Origin: Acidobacteriota bacterium
GTDB taxonomy: Bacteria > Acidobacteriota > Terriglobia > Terriglobales > Acidobacteriaceae
NCBI GenBank assembly: GCA_021799405.1
Contig: JAJZAL010000310.1
Coordinates: 1 to 5,676, forward strand
Direction of reading: 5' to 3'
Length of the DNA stretch: 5,676 nt
Under the pieces are notes generated by a model. The model worked only from the letters and a program-made list of their open reading frames with translations, was not told the origin of the DNA and searched no databases. Shown one piece after another: positions 1 through 5,400 of this stretch. The position numbers and the translations under genes were made by a program. The stretch's first letter is position 1. Each line of letters opens with the position of its first letter.

Positions 1-399
1 AAGGCTCTCGAAGTGATCGCCAGACACAATGCGCTGGTCGACCGATACAACGCACTCGACAGCCAGAGGCAGCGTCTTGAGAACCAGATTGCCGAGCTTT
101 CCGAGAAACCCGTCCAGTCAGAATTGGATTTCAGCCAGGTTCGGCAAGGCCGGGGCGACGTTGAAGAGCCTAAGTCCGCGCCGGTTACGACCGTTCCGAA
201 TGACCCGCAAAAGCAGGAAGCCGAGTACCCCGAGGTCGAGAGTCTGAAGGCACAACTTGCAGAAGTTGGGACCAAGCTGCAGCGAAAGACGGCGCAGCTT
301 CAGGCTAAGGACAACCAGATAACCAATCTGCGGGAGCGCCTGAGCCGGGCACACGACAGCCTGGAAGAGCAGCGGAAACCCAAAGCGCAGGCAGTCTGA
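1..399 (+). CDS. Coiled-coil protein, C-terminal part (5' end probably outside window)
   Basis: The reading frame is open from base 1 and ends at TGA 397-399, giving 132 codons. A GTG at base 13 could be a start, with AAGG at 1-4 as a possible ribosome site, but no in-frame stop lies upstream, so I treat the gene as 5'-partial. The protein is highly charged and rich in Q, E, K, R and L. It has two heptad-like stretches: one near the left end (RYNALDSQRQRLENQIAEL) and one over the last ~55 residues (LKAQLAEVGTKLQRKTAQL, then ITNLRERLSRAHDSLEEQ). A proline- and acid-rich linker without helix signature joins them. No enzyme motif, signal peptide or membrane segment is seen. Its role is unknown; it may be a structural or partner-binding protein. 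The next ORF starts 13 bases downstream, so the two could be co-transcribed. Confidence 0.75.
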   Translation, partial: KALEVIARHNALVDRYNALDSQRQRLENQIAELSEKPVQSELDFSQVRQGRGDVEEPKSAPVTTVPNDPQKQEAEYPEVESLKAQLAEVGTKLQRKTAQLQAKDNQITNLRERLSRAHDSLEEQRKPKAQAV

Positions 400-412
400 C
401 GGGAGCAAACGG

Positions 413-928
413 ATGGTGATTCGGTGCCTCAGTTTCGGATCATTGTGGTGGTTGCGGCCCGGCAATCAGGCGTCCGATCCGTTACGCTTTTCCATTCGTG
501 CCGCAGTATTCAATACCACGGGCTTCCGTTGCGGCTCGCATGAGCGGCGACTGTGGCACATCTCGGGTGTGGTGAGGATCAATCTCGCATCGCACACCCA
601 GACAGCAGGCGCCCGCAATTTTGAGAACGGCTGCTACGAAAGCCCGGGACCGGAACGGCGGGGAGAGTGGAACCGGCTCCTGCTCGGAAAATGTATGAGA
701 ACTGCCGTCCCTGCCGATCGGCTCCTTGTTTGTGCGCGAAGCACAGTCATCGGCCGCATCGATTTCGAGGGCCGTTGGTACAACGGGAGCGTGGTGGTCA
801 TTGCTTCGAGCGCGCTACGTGGCGTTCAGGAGACGTTGGTTCTGGCGACGCCCGGTGCCGAGTTGAGGACAGCATGCGGAAAATGGGAGGTCACGTGGAA
901 CGGTTTCGAGATGAGGAAGTCCTCGTAG
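413..928 (+). CDS. Hypothetical protein, 171 aa, uncertain gene
   Basis: The ATG at 413 is preceded by GGGAG (401-405, spacing 7) and lies 13 bases after the previous stop; the frame ends with TAG 926-928. By my hand count, 53 of 171 codons end in A or T (third-position GC about 69%), which favours real coding. The second half (VIGRIDFEGRWYNGSVVVIA onward) alternates hydrophobic and polar residues like beta strands. The first half is rich in W, R and C and looks less like a folded protein. I recognise no family. The 3' end overlaps the next gene by 55 bases if that gene starts at 874, or by 34 if it starts at 895. Alternatives are a degenerate gene remnant or a long leader of the downstream gene. 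Confidence 0.4.
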   Translation: MVIRCLSFGSLWWLRPGNQASDPLRFSIRAAVFNTTGFRCGSHERRLWHISGVVRINLASHTQTAGARNFENGCYESPGPERRGEWNRLLLGKCMRTAVPADRLLVCARSTVIGRIDFEGRWYNGSVVVIASSALRGVQETLVLATPGAELRTACGKWEVTWNGFEMRKSS

Positions 929-1734
929 CAGAAGACGAAAGTCGCAACCATTTGAGGCGGGGTGTTCTCCACTTCAATCCTGGACGCGATCTTCCGATGA
1001 TTCTCGCGGTCCGCAATGCCGCCTTTATCAGCCATGGTCAGCTGTTTTCCCAACTCGCCAGTCAGGGAACGGAGTCGAACCGACAGGGCTTTTGCTGGCG
1101 GCTGAAACGGCTGGTCGATGCCGGCCTGATCCAAAGATTGCCTCAAATCATGCCCTACTCGGGCGCGACGTACACGATTACCCGCGCTGGTCTGATCTGC
1201 CTTGAGAGCTGCGGAGAAGGACTGGTCAGCATTACCTCCGATTCCAGATCGTTGCCGAACAGCCGCCAGGCTGCGCACTATTTGGAGCTTGGCGAAATCA
1301 GGGGCGCCCTCAGAAAAGCCAAAATTCTGCGCAGGTGGATCTCGGATATCGAACTTCGATCCATAAATCTGTCGATTGACTTGCCGCTCGCTAAGGATTA
1401 CGACGCGGTTGCCGAGTTCGCAATCGAACACTGCATGGAAGTATCGGCAGGAATCGAATACGAGAAAACACTCAAAGGATCTCAGCGGTACCGGGAGATT
1501 GTGAAGGCGGTGAAAGAGGAGAAGCAGCTCGATCTTCTTGTCTACCTCACCTCATCGATCGATCTTGTTTACCAGCTCAGGGCCGAATTTGAGGAATTGG
1601 ATTTTCCAACCGTGTTCGCGCCGTCCGGGCCATTCCGCCGCAACCCGCTGAACCTTCCCATGTACTGTACGCTGTTTCCCGGTCAGAAAAAGGTGATCCT
1701 GGCCGAGATCGTCTCCGCTCTGCCGCGCCATTAG
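874..1734 (+). CDS. Winged-helix protein with PD-(D/E)XK-like C-terminal region (replication-relaxation-like)
   Basis: The protein has 286 residues from ATG 874. Residues ~38-110 look like a winged helix-turn-helix: a helical segment (AVRNAAFISHGQLFSQLA), a recognition-helix candidate (RQGFCWRLKRLVDAGLIQRL), then a beta-hairpin wing (YSGATYTITRAG). The C-terminal half has an acidic KDYDAVAEF strand at ~174-182, followed by GIEYEKTLKGSQRYREIV at ~193-210. That spacing of D, E-x-E and K then RY recalls the PD-(D/E)XK-like half of replication-relaxation proteins (Replic_Relax) found on plasmids and mobile elements, which are thought to bind DNA near replication or transfer genes. The frame is open upstream to GTG 667, but the added residues are Cys/His/Arg-rich and look non-coding. 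GAGGA at 865-869 (spacing 4) supports 874; ATG 883 and GTG 895 (after GGAGG 886-890) are alternatives. Family call is by motif memory; nuclease activity is not established. Confidence 0.75.
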   Translation: MRKMGGHVERFRDEEVLVAEDESRNHLRRGVLHFNPGRDLPMILAVRNAAFISHGQLFSQLASQGTESNRQGFCWRLKRLVDAGLIQRLPQIMPYSGATYTITRAGLICLESCGEGLVSITSDSRSLPNSRQAAHYLELGEIRGALRKAKILRRWISDIELRSINLSIDLPLAKDYDAVAEFAIEHCMEVSAGIEYEKTLKGSQRYREIVKAVKEEKQLDLLVYLTSSIDLVYQLRAEFEELDFPTVFAPSGPFRRNPLNLPMYCTLFPGQKKVILAEIVSALPRH

Positions 1735-1777
1735 CGTCGCACTCGTGGAAGTGTCCGCCCCCTGAACTTGCAATAGA

Positions 1778-1793
1778 TTGCCGTCGCCGGCAA
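1778..1793 (+). terminator. Small hairpin after the winged-helix gene, possible weak terminator
   Basis: TTGCCG (1778-1783) pairs with CGGCAA (1788-1793) around the loop TCGC, 43 bases after the stop of the winged-helix gene. No T-run follows, so it is not a textbook intrinsic terminator. It may be only a 3'-end stabilising hairpin or chance. Confidence 0.25.
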
Positions 1794-1885
1794 GGACTGC
1801 GGAGCGCTCATCCCGGTCGTAATTCAGAGGCTCCAGAGATCGCTCCGACAACGCCTCGATGGCCTCGTTCCTTCGCCAATAAAGC

Positions 1886-1914
1886 TCTTTACATCGCGCA
1901 GACAAGTCTTTACA
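1886..1914. repeat. Direct repeat of TCTTTACA, 21-bp period
   Basis: TCTTTACA occurs at 1886-1893 and again at 1907-1914. Each copy is preceded by AAG plus one base, giving the wider match AAGcTCTTTACA / CAAG-TCTTTACA. A 21-bp period places both copies on the same face of the helix, as for paired protein sites. Only two copies are seen, so an iteron array cannot be claimed. Confidence 0.35.
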
Positions 1915-2061
1915 ACCGGCCAGGTAAGCCGTTGGGCACTCTGATGTTATTTTTGACTATCCCTCAAAAGCTCTGATTTGTGGCTCAGGATCGCAGGTAT
2001 TTTTCGGCCCTTCGGAGCAGGTACTGATCTGTCGGCTTAAGCTAAGTTGAAGGACCTGGGT

Positions 2062-2066
2062 GGAGG
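2062..2066 (+). promoter_or_regulatory. Ribosome binding site of the reductase-like gene
   Basis: GGAGG lies 9 bases before ATG 2076 and fixes this start. The family's N-terminal beta strand begins directly after this methionine. Confidence 0.75.
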
Positions 2067-2075
2067 TTTTGTAGC

Positions 2076-2609
2076 ATGGCGAAGCTCGTGTATGAATTGA
2101 ACCAATCCCTGGACGGCTACGTCGACCACCAGAAAATGGGGCCACCCCGTCCCGCGCTCTTTCGTCATTTCGTTGAACGGGTACGCGGCTTGACGGGCAT
2201 GATTTACGGTCGCGGCATGTACGAGGTCATGCGCTATTGGGACAATGACCTTCCGGATTGGGATGCGGAGGAACGTGACTATGCTGCGGCATGGCGAGCC
2301 CAGCCGAAGTGGGTTGTGTCGCGCTCTTTGAAATCGGTCGGCCCCAACGCCACACTCGTCGACGGCGACATGGAGGTGGCGATACGCAGACTGAAGGCCC
2401 AGCTCGACGGGGAGATTGAAGTTGCCGGACCCGTCCTGGCAGGAAGCCTGACCAACCTTGGCCTCATCGACGAGTATCGAATCTACCTGCACCCGGTCGT
2501 GCTTGGGTCTGGCCGGCCATACTTCACCGGCCCCCGGCCGCCGCTCCGCCTTGTGGCCAGCGATCCAATTGTCGAGGACGTGATCAGGTTGACGTACGTG
2601 TCTGCTTAG
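2076..2609 (+). CDS. Dihydrofolate reductase family protein (RibD C-terminal domain)
   Basis: This 177-residue single-domain protein belongs to the RibD_C/DHFR-fold family of NADPH-dependent reductases; the physiological substrate of most stand-alone members is unknown. Family signatures in order: the N-terminal strand and loop LVYELNQSLDGYVD (residues 4-17), the IYGRGMYEVM helix start (43-52), KWVVSRSLKSVGPNATLVDG in the middle (78-97), the glycine-containing cofactor segment IEVAGPVLAGSLTNLGLIDE (114-133), and the C-terminal LHPVVLGSGRPYF strand (138-150) followed by PPLRLV. Length is normal and the frame is intact. It is close in style to the many paralogues in Acidobacteriota and actinobacteria. 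It is flanked by gaps of 341 and 169 bases, so it is probably transcribed on its own. Nothing ties it to folate or riboflavin synthesis here, and trimethoprim resistance should not be assumed. Confidence 0.92.
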   Translation: MAKLVYELNQSLDGYVDHQKMGPPRPALFRHFVERVRGLTGMIYGRGMYEVMRYWDNDLPDWDAEERDYAAAWRAQPKWVVSRSLKSVGPNATLVDGDMEVAIRRLKAQLDGEIEVAGPVLAGSLTNLGLIDEYRIYLHPVVLGSGRPYFTGPRPPLRLVASDPIVEDVIRLTYVSA

Positions 2610-2617
2610 CGCGACTC

Positions 2618-2628
2618 GTCCGACGGAC
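2618..2628. repeat. Perfect 11-bp palindrome after the reductase-like gene
   Basis: GTCCG-A-CGGAC is a perfect inverted repeat with a one-base centre, 8 bases after the stop codon. The centre is too small for a stable hairpin, so if functional it would be a protein-binding site. Chance is possible. Confidence 0.25.
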
Positions 2629-2778
2629 TGCGCCGATTCGTAAAACTGAGACACCACTTGTCCGGGCGGAAGATTGAGGATCGCTTCAAACTGCGTCCAT
2701 TGAATTGTGGGCGATGCGACATGAAGATTCGGCATAACGGCCGTTCGGCGGGCACGCCAGAGTCCTAAACTGAACCTG

Positions 2779-3285
2779 ATGACCTACGACGATCTCCGCC
2801 TCCTCATCGACTACCACTACTGGGCGCGTGACCGGGTGCTCGATGCCGTAAGCGCAATAACGCCCGAACAGTTCACCCGTCCTATGGGCAACAGCTTCAG
2901 CTCAATACGCGACACCGTGGCGCACCTCTGCGCCGCCGAGCGCATTTGGATCACACGATTGAAGGGCGACAAACCGCAGGAACTCCAGAAGCCGGACCGC
3001 CTTCCTGACATAGACTCAGCTCGCAAGGAGTGGACTGAACTGGAAGGCGAGATGCGCGAACAACTCGCAAGACTGGGTCCGGAAGCTGTGAATCGCACGG
3101 TCGAGTATCAGGATCTTCGCGGTAATGACCAGTCCGACGTTCTCTGGCAGGTGCTGCAGCACGTCGTCAATCACGGCACCTATCATCGCGGACAGATCAC
3201 CACGATGCTGCGACAACTGGACGCAGCACCGCCGAAGTCCATGGACCTAATTGCCTTTTATCGCGAGCGGAAGCGGAACGCTTAA
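2779..3285 (+). CDS. DinB family protein (DinB/YfiT-like four-helix metal-binding protein)
   Basis: This 168-residue protein has the DinB/YfiT-like superfamily pattern: a first helix with LIDYHYWARDRVLDAV (residues 9-24), a second helix carrying a metal histidine in DTVAHLCAAERIW (H49), and the C-terminal motif QHVVNHGTYHRGQIT (127-141) supplying H132 and H136. The three histidines that bind the divalent metal in this superfamily are therefore all present. Members include bacillithiol- and mycothiol-dependent thiol transferases and many proteins of unknown function; this sequence does not tell which. DinB here means the Bacillus damage-inducible protein family, not DNA polymerase IV. The start has only a weak ribosome site, but it places the first helix exactly where the family needs it. 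The gap of 169 bases upstream suggests separate transcription from the reductase gene. Confidence 0.92.
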   Translation: MTYDDLRLLIDYHYWARDRVLDAVSAITPEQFTRPMGNSFSSIRDTVAHLCAAERIWITRLKGDKPQELQKPDRLPDIDSARKEWTELEGEMREQLARLGPEAVNRTVEYQDLRGNDQSDVLWQVLQHVVNHGTYHRGQITTMLRQLDAAPPKSMDLIAFYRERKRNA

Positions 3286-3330
3286 CCTCGAGAATTCGGG
3301 ACACGCCCCCCGGTATGTCGCGCCCGCCGC

Positions 3331-3348
3331 TTCTCAAGCTGCTGAGAA
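3331..3348. repeat. Inverted repeat TTCTCA / TGAGAA after the DinB gene
   Basis: TTCTCA (3331-3336) and TGAGAA (3343-3348) are perfect inverted arms around AGCTGC, 45 bases after the DinB stop. No T-run follows. It could be an operator or a weak hairpin. It lies 8 bases before a second palindrome, at 3356-3368. Confidence 0.3.
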
Positions 3349-3355
3349 TCCACTT

Positions 3356-3368
3356 CAACTGACAGTTG
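3356..3368. repeat. Perfect 13-bp palindrome upstream of the small membrane protein gene
   Basis: CAACTG-A-CAGTTG is a perfect 6+1+6 inverted repeat, about 115 bases before ATG 3484. A one-base centre suits a dimeric repressor or activator site better than an RNA hairpin. No confident -35/-10 pair was found beside it, so an operator role is only suggested. Confidence 0.35.
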
Positions 3369-3471
3369 CGCTCCCTGAGTGCTGGCTTACCTTACAAGCC
3401 ATTAGGAAAACCCTGCCGCCAAGCTAATTCCAGCGCCGTTCCGTTCATCTTCACCAAAATCCATCGCTCTT

Positions 3472-3477
3472 GAGGAG
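3472..3477 (+). promoter_or_regulatory. Ribosome binding site of the small membrane protein gene
   Basis: GAGGAG stands 6 bases before ATG 3484. This strong site is the main reason to accept the short downstream ORF as a gene. Confidence 0.75.
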
Positions 3478-3483
3478 ACTGCT

Positions 3484-3750
3484 ATGCCAATAGCCTTCAT
3501 GTACCGCCGTGCGCTTTGTCGCTTTGCGACGAGCATTGTGTTCACCATCCTCAACCTTGTTGTCTGTGCCCTGATGGTCCATTGGGTCGCGGGGCAGAAA
3601 GTCTCGCCTGTTCTACTGCTCCTGATCGCGCCGCTTGCCCTCACGCTTGGCAACATGTGGCGCCACACAGTGGGCGATCTCCTGTACATCGACAGCGCCA
3701 TCTCGTCGGCATATACCGAGGCTGCTGTGCAGGCGACCATCGAAGTTTAA
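3484..3750 (+). CDS. Small two-helix membrane protein, function unknown
   Basis: An 88-residue protein with two predicted membrane segments: residues ~15-36 (ATSIVFTILNLVVCALMVHW) and ~42-58 (PVLLLLIAPLALTLG), joined by a short GQK-containing turn. The N-terminus carries RR and R (residues 8-13) and the segment after helix 2 carries R60 and H61, so both ends are likely cytoplasmic by the positive-inside rule. The tail (about 28 residues) is polar with an acidic end. There is no cysteine motif, lipobox or cleavable signal peptide. I recognise no family. A strong ribosome site (3472-3477) and the following genes on the same strand suggest it heads the unit that contains the primase. A holin-like, toxin-like or membrane-anchor role cannot be separated from the sequence. 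Confidence 0.7.
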   Translation: MPIAFMYRRALCRFATSIVFTILNLVVCALMVHWVAGQKVSPVLLLLIAPLALTLGNMWRHTVGDLLYIDSAISSAYTEAAVQATIEV

Positions 3751-3778
3751 CCCCAACCCACAACCGGAACCCATCCGC

Positions 3779-3799
3779 GCCCCGCTATTCGGTCGGGGC
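3779..3799 (+). terminator. GC-rich hairpin followed by T-rich tract: attenuator or weak terminator
   Basis: GCCCCG (3779-3784) pairs with CGGGGC (3794-3799) around a 9-base loop, followed after one C by ATTTCATTT. It lies 28 bases after the membrane-protein stop and 29 bases before the ribosome site of the next gene. The stem is GC-only but short and the T tract is interrupted, so partial termination between the two genes is more likely than complete termination. Confidence 0.4.
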
Positions 3800-3827
3800 C
3801 ATTTCATTTCCAGCCAGAAAACCAATG

Positions 3828-3834
3828 AAGGAGG
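3828..3834 (+). promoter_or_regulatory. Near-perfect ribosome binding site that decides the start at 3842
   Basis: AAGGAGG with 7 bases to ATG 3842 is almost the full anti-Shine-Dalgarno complement. It excludes the longer open frame that runs upstream to 3635 through the membrane-protein gene. Confidence 0.85.
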
Positions 3835-3841
3835 AAGTGTC

Positions 3842-4300
3842 ATGTCGCACCGTCATCGCCGGTATTCGAAGCGCGAGCTGCTCGGCAGCTTGCACGTGGA
3901 CTACATCATGTCCGTCACCGATCTTGGCCTGGCGGCCAGGACCAATCGCTGGGATGTGCTGCGTGCATTTCTCGCCGCAGGGGAAGCCCGCGCGGAACGG
4001 CTCGTGGAAGAAGAAGACGGATTCCTGATCCTGCAAAGCGTCCCCGGAGAGCCGAACACCGGGGGGATCTATCTTTTCGCCGAGCCGCTGCAGTCCTTCT
4101 TCTGGCTCCGCTTCGACCTGAAGGAGGACACGCTCAACGGCAATGACTTCCAGATTGCCCTGCGGGTATACCGCCTGCTCGACCTGATCGACGGCAAGCG
4201 CAGGAAGTCTCATCGCCGGCACGTTCCGGGAAACCACCCGGTTGCGCCAGTGCCGGAGCTGGGCCTTAGTGCTCCAGCCATGGCCGTTGCCGCCTGCTAG
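3842..4300 (+). CDS. Hypothetical protein, 152 aa, upstream of the primase
   Basis: I do not recognise the family. The very basic N-terminus (HRHRRYSKRE, residues 3-12) could contact nucleic acid. Residues ~13-57 look helical (VTDLGLAARTNRWDVLRAFL, then RAERLVEEE). Residues ~59-93 look like beta strands (DGFLILQSV, GGIYLFAEP, SFFWLRFDL), and a last helix, FQIALRVYRLLDLIDG, spans ~103-118. A basic patch (KRRKSHRRH, 119-127) follows, and the Pro/Ala-rich tail (128-152) looks disordered. There are no catalytic motif, membrane helix or zinc ligands: the only cysteine is the final residue. The start is fixed by AAGGAGG. The gene is 91 bases after the membrane-protein gene and 81 bases before the primase, on the same strand, so an accessory or regulatory role for the primase module is plausible but inferred from position only. 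Confidence 0.8.
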   Translation: MSHRHRRYSKRELLGSLHVDYIMSVTDLGLAARTNRWDVLRAFLAAGEARAERLVEEEDGFLILQSVPGEPNTGGIYLFAEPLQSFFWLRFDLKEDTLNGNDFQIALRVYRLLDLIDGKRRKSHRRHVPGNHPVAPVPELGLSAPAMAVAAC

Positions 4301-4311
4301 GAAGGGCGAAT

Positions 4312-4343
4312 CCCGGTCCATTTGACCGAGTTTTGGAACCGGG
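4312..4343 (+). promoter_or_regulatory. Two mutually exclusive hairpins in the primase leader
   Basis: CGGTC (4314-4318) can pair with GACCG (4324-4328) around CATTT, followed by AG and TTTT (4331-4334), a small terminator-like shape. The overlapping CCCGGTCC (4312-4319) can instead pair with GGaACCGGG (4335-4343, one bulged A), which takes the T-run into its loop. Both use bases 4314-4318. The structures lie between the stop at 4300 and the primase ribosome site. Confidence 0.3.
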
Positions 4344-4364
4344 CTACAACAGCACAGCTTGACC

Positions 4365-4373
4365 GGAAGGGAG
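4365..4373 (+). promoter_or_regulatory. Ribosome binding site that decides the primase start
   Basis: GGAAGGGAG is 8 bases before ATG 4382. It supports this start over the in-frame TTG at 4322, whose added 20 residues have no family character and whose coding sequence would run through the leader hairpins. Confidence 0.75.
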
Positions 4374-4381
4374 CACCAGCC

Positions 4382-5386
4382 ATGGCTCAACTTGTTGGCA
4401 CGTGGAAGGCGCCGCGACCGCAGCCGGAGATCCTGCCGACTACGGTCGGCCAGGCGGCCGAATACATGGCATGGTTTGTGAACCGGCGGGCTTATACGCG
4501 GCAAACGGACCGGCCAGATGAACACTCGGGCAAGTACTACTTCTACCAGGCGCGGAATAAGCAGACAAAAGAGCGAATGGCGCTCGACCCCGTAGTGGTC
4601 CAGAGGCACCTGGCCGGGGAACTGACAATCGGCCTCTATGCCATCAATCCGGAGACGCAGTGTTCAAAATGGGTGGCTATCGATGCCGACTACGAAGGTG
4701 CTTACCGCGACCTCCGGACCCTCAAGTGGGAACTGGAACAGGACGGGGTTCACGCCGTCGTCGAGATGTCGCGGCGCGGCGCGCACCTCTGGATCCTCTG
4801 CGAGCGGCCATTACCCGCCCGGCTCTGCCGCACCTATATATATAGTCTGGCTCTCCGCCTCGACGTTCCGATCAAAGGAACGTTCCGGCAGGTGGACGGT
4901 ATCGAGGTCTTTCCGCGCCAGGATGAGATCGGCGAATCAGAGTACGGGAACGCCATTCGCGGGCCACTCGGCATCCACCGCGCCAACATGCACCGCTACT
5001 GGTTTGAGGATGCGCCCAGCAATCTCGCCGAGCAAATCGCGTATCTCCGGTCGGTGAAGCGGCTCACCGCGGCGGAACTCGAAACATTCACGCAAGGCGT
5101 GTCGATTCCGGAATCCGTCTGCGGCCGGGTGGCAAAGCAAGTTCCGCCGTCCAATGTTGCGCATGCCGGCTTTCAGATTCTCCAGCACGTCAAGGTTCGA
5201 TTCAAGCGGAGCGGCAACTACTGGACGCAATGTCCGTCCTGCGCACAACAGGGACGCGATCGCGCGCGGGACAATTTGGCGATTTCGGTGGCCAATCCCC
5301 AGTTCTACAAATGCTGGGCCGGATGCTCGCGCGAGATGATCCGCGAGGCACTGGGTCAGCCCATACCCAAACAGACCCGGCGGTAA
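4382..5386 (+). CDS. Archaeo-eukaryotic primase (TOTE/PrimPol-type AEP) with C-terminal zinc ribbon
   Basis: A 334-residue DNA primase or primase-polymerase of the AEP superfamily, expected to make primers from (d)NTPs with two metal ions. The upstream part of the core has HLAGELTIGLYAINP (76-90), common before motif I. Motif I is VAIDADY (98-104, metal ligands D101 and D103). Motif II is SRRGAHLWI (130-138, H135). Motif III is GIEVFPRQDE (173-182, E175), followed by YGNAIRGPLGIHR (188-200), which matches the G-N-x-I-x-x-P-L-G-x-H signature of TOTE-type AEPs. The C-terminus carries a DnaG-like (CHC2-type) zinc ribbon: CPSC (284-287), then LAISVANPQFYKCWAGC with C311 and C315, then a helix REMIREALG. 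All expected metal ligands are present. No helicase or nuclease domain is fused, unlike the large TOTE proteins, so it fits a stand-alone element-encoded primase. The next gene starts 14 bases downstream. Confidence 0.9.
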   Translation: MAQLVGTWKAPRPQPEILPTTVGQAAEYMAWFVNRRAYTRQTDRPDEHSGKYYFYQARNKQTKERMALDPVVVQRHLAGELTIGLYAINPETQCSKWVAIDADYEGAYRDLRTLKWELEQDGVHAVVEMSRRGAHLWILCERPLPARLCRTYIYSLALRLDVPIKGTFRQVDGIEVFPRQDEIGESEYGNAIRGPLGIHRANMHRYWFEDAPSNLAEQIAYLRSVKRLTAAELETFTQGVSIPESVCGRVAKQVPPSNVAHAGFQILQHVKVRFKRSGNYWTQCPSCAQQGRDRARDNLAISVANPQFYKCWAGCSREMIREALGQPIPKQTRR

Positions 5387-5389
5387 ACA

Positions 5390-5395
5390 GGGAGG
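5390..5395 (+). promoter_or_regulatory. Ribosome binding site of the right-edge gene
   Basis: GGGAGG, directly after the primase stop codon, is 5 bases before GTG 5401 and supports translation coupled to the primase. Confidence 0.75.
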
Positions 5396-5400
5396 TGAAC

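Larger units (their letters stand above)
1735..2075. other. Intergenic stretch, 341 bases, without a supported gene
   Basis: I find no convincing gene on either strand here. A reverse frame crosses 1552-1905, but it mostly mirrors the C-terminus of the upstream gene and its TTG start has no ribosome site. The stretch holds a 6-bp hairpin (1778-1793), a direct repeat of TCTTTACA with 21-bp period (1886-1914), an AT-richer patch around 1946-1958, and the ribosome site of the next gene. No tRNA, clear promoter pair or insertion-sequence end is visible. Confidence 0.6.

Noticed and set aside
413..560. Resemblance of the start of the 413 ORF (LRFSIRAAVFNTTGFRCG) to the end of formylglycine-generating-enzyme domains
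   Set aside because: Only the R-x-x-x-R...GFRC pattern matches, the spacing is too short and the rest of the domain is absent; probably chance.
667..873. N-terminal extension of the winged-helix protein from GTG 667
   Set aside because: The extra residues are Cys/His/Arg-rich (for example CRPCRSAPCLCAK) and unlike a folded domain, while another frame in the same bases looks more coding and a better ribosome site precedes 874.
2636..2720. Possible insertion-sequence remnant in the gap between the reductase and DinB genes
   Set aside because: No transposase fragment, terminal inverted repeat pair or target duplication could be shown.
2037..2735. A 232-codon open frame on the - strand across the reductase gene
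   Set aside because: It lies opposite an intact, clearly recognisable reductase and has no family character; open antisense frames are common in GC-rich genes.
3785..4609. A 274-codon open frame on the - strand
   Set aside because: It mirrors the 3842 gene and the primase N-terminus, both supported by strong ribosome sites on the + strand; the protein is low in family-like pattern.
4834..4846. TATATATATAG run inside the primase gene
   Set aside because: It simply encodes Tyr-Ile-Tyr-Ser in frame; no gap or promoter context makes it a regulatory site.
4382..5386. Calling the locus a complete TOTE conflict system
   Set aside because: Only the primase component is visible; the helicase and nuclease partners that define such systems are absent from the window.
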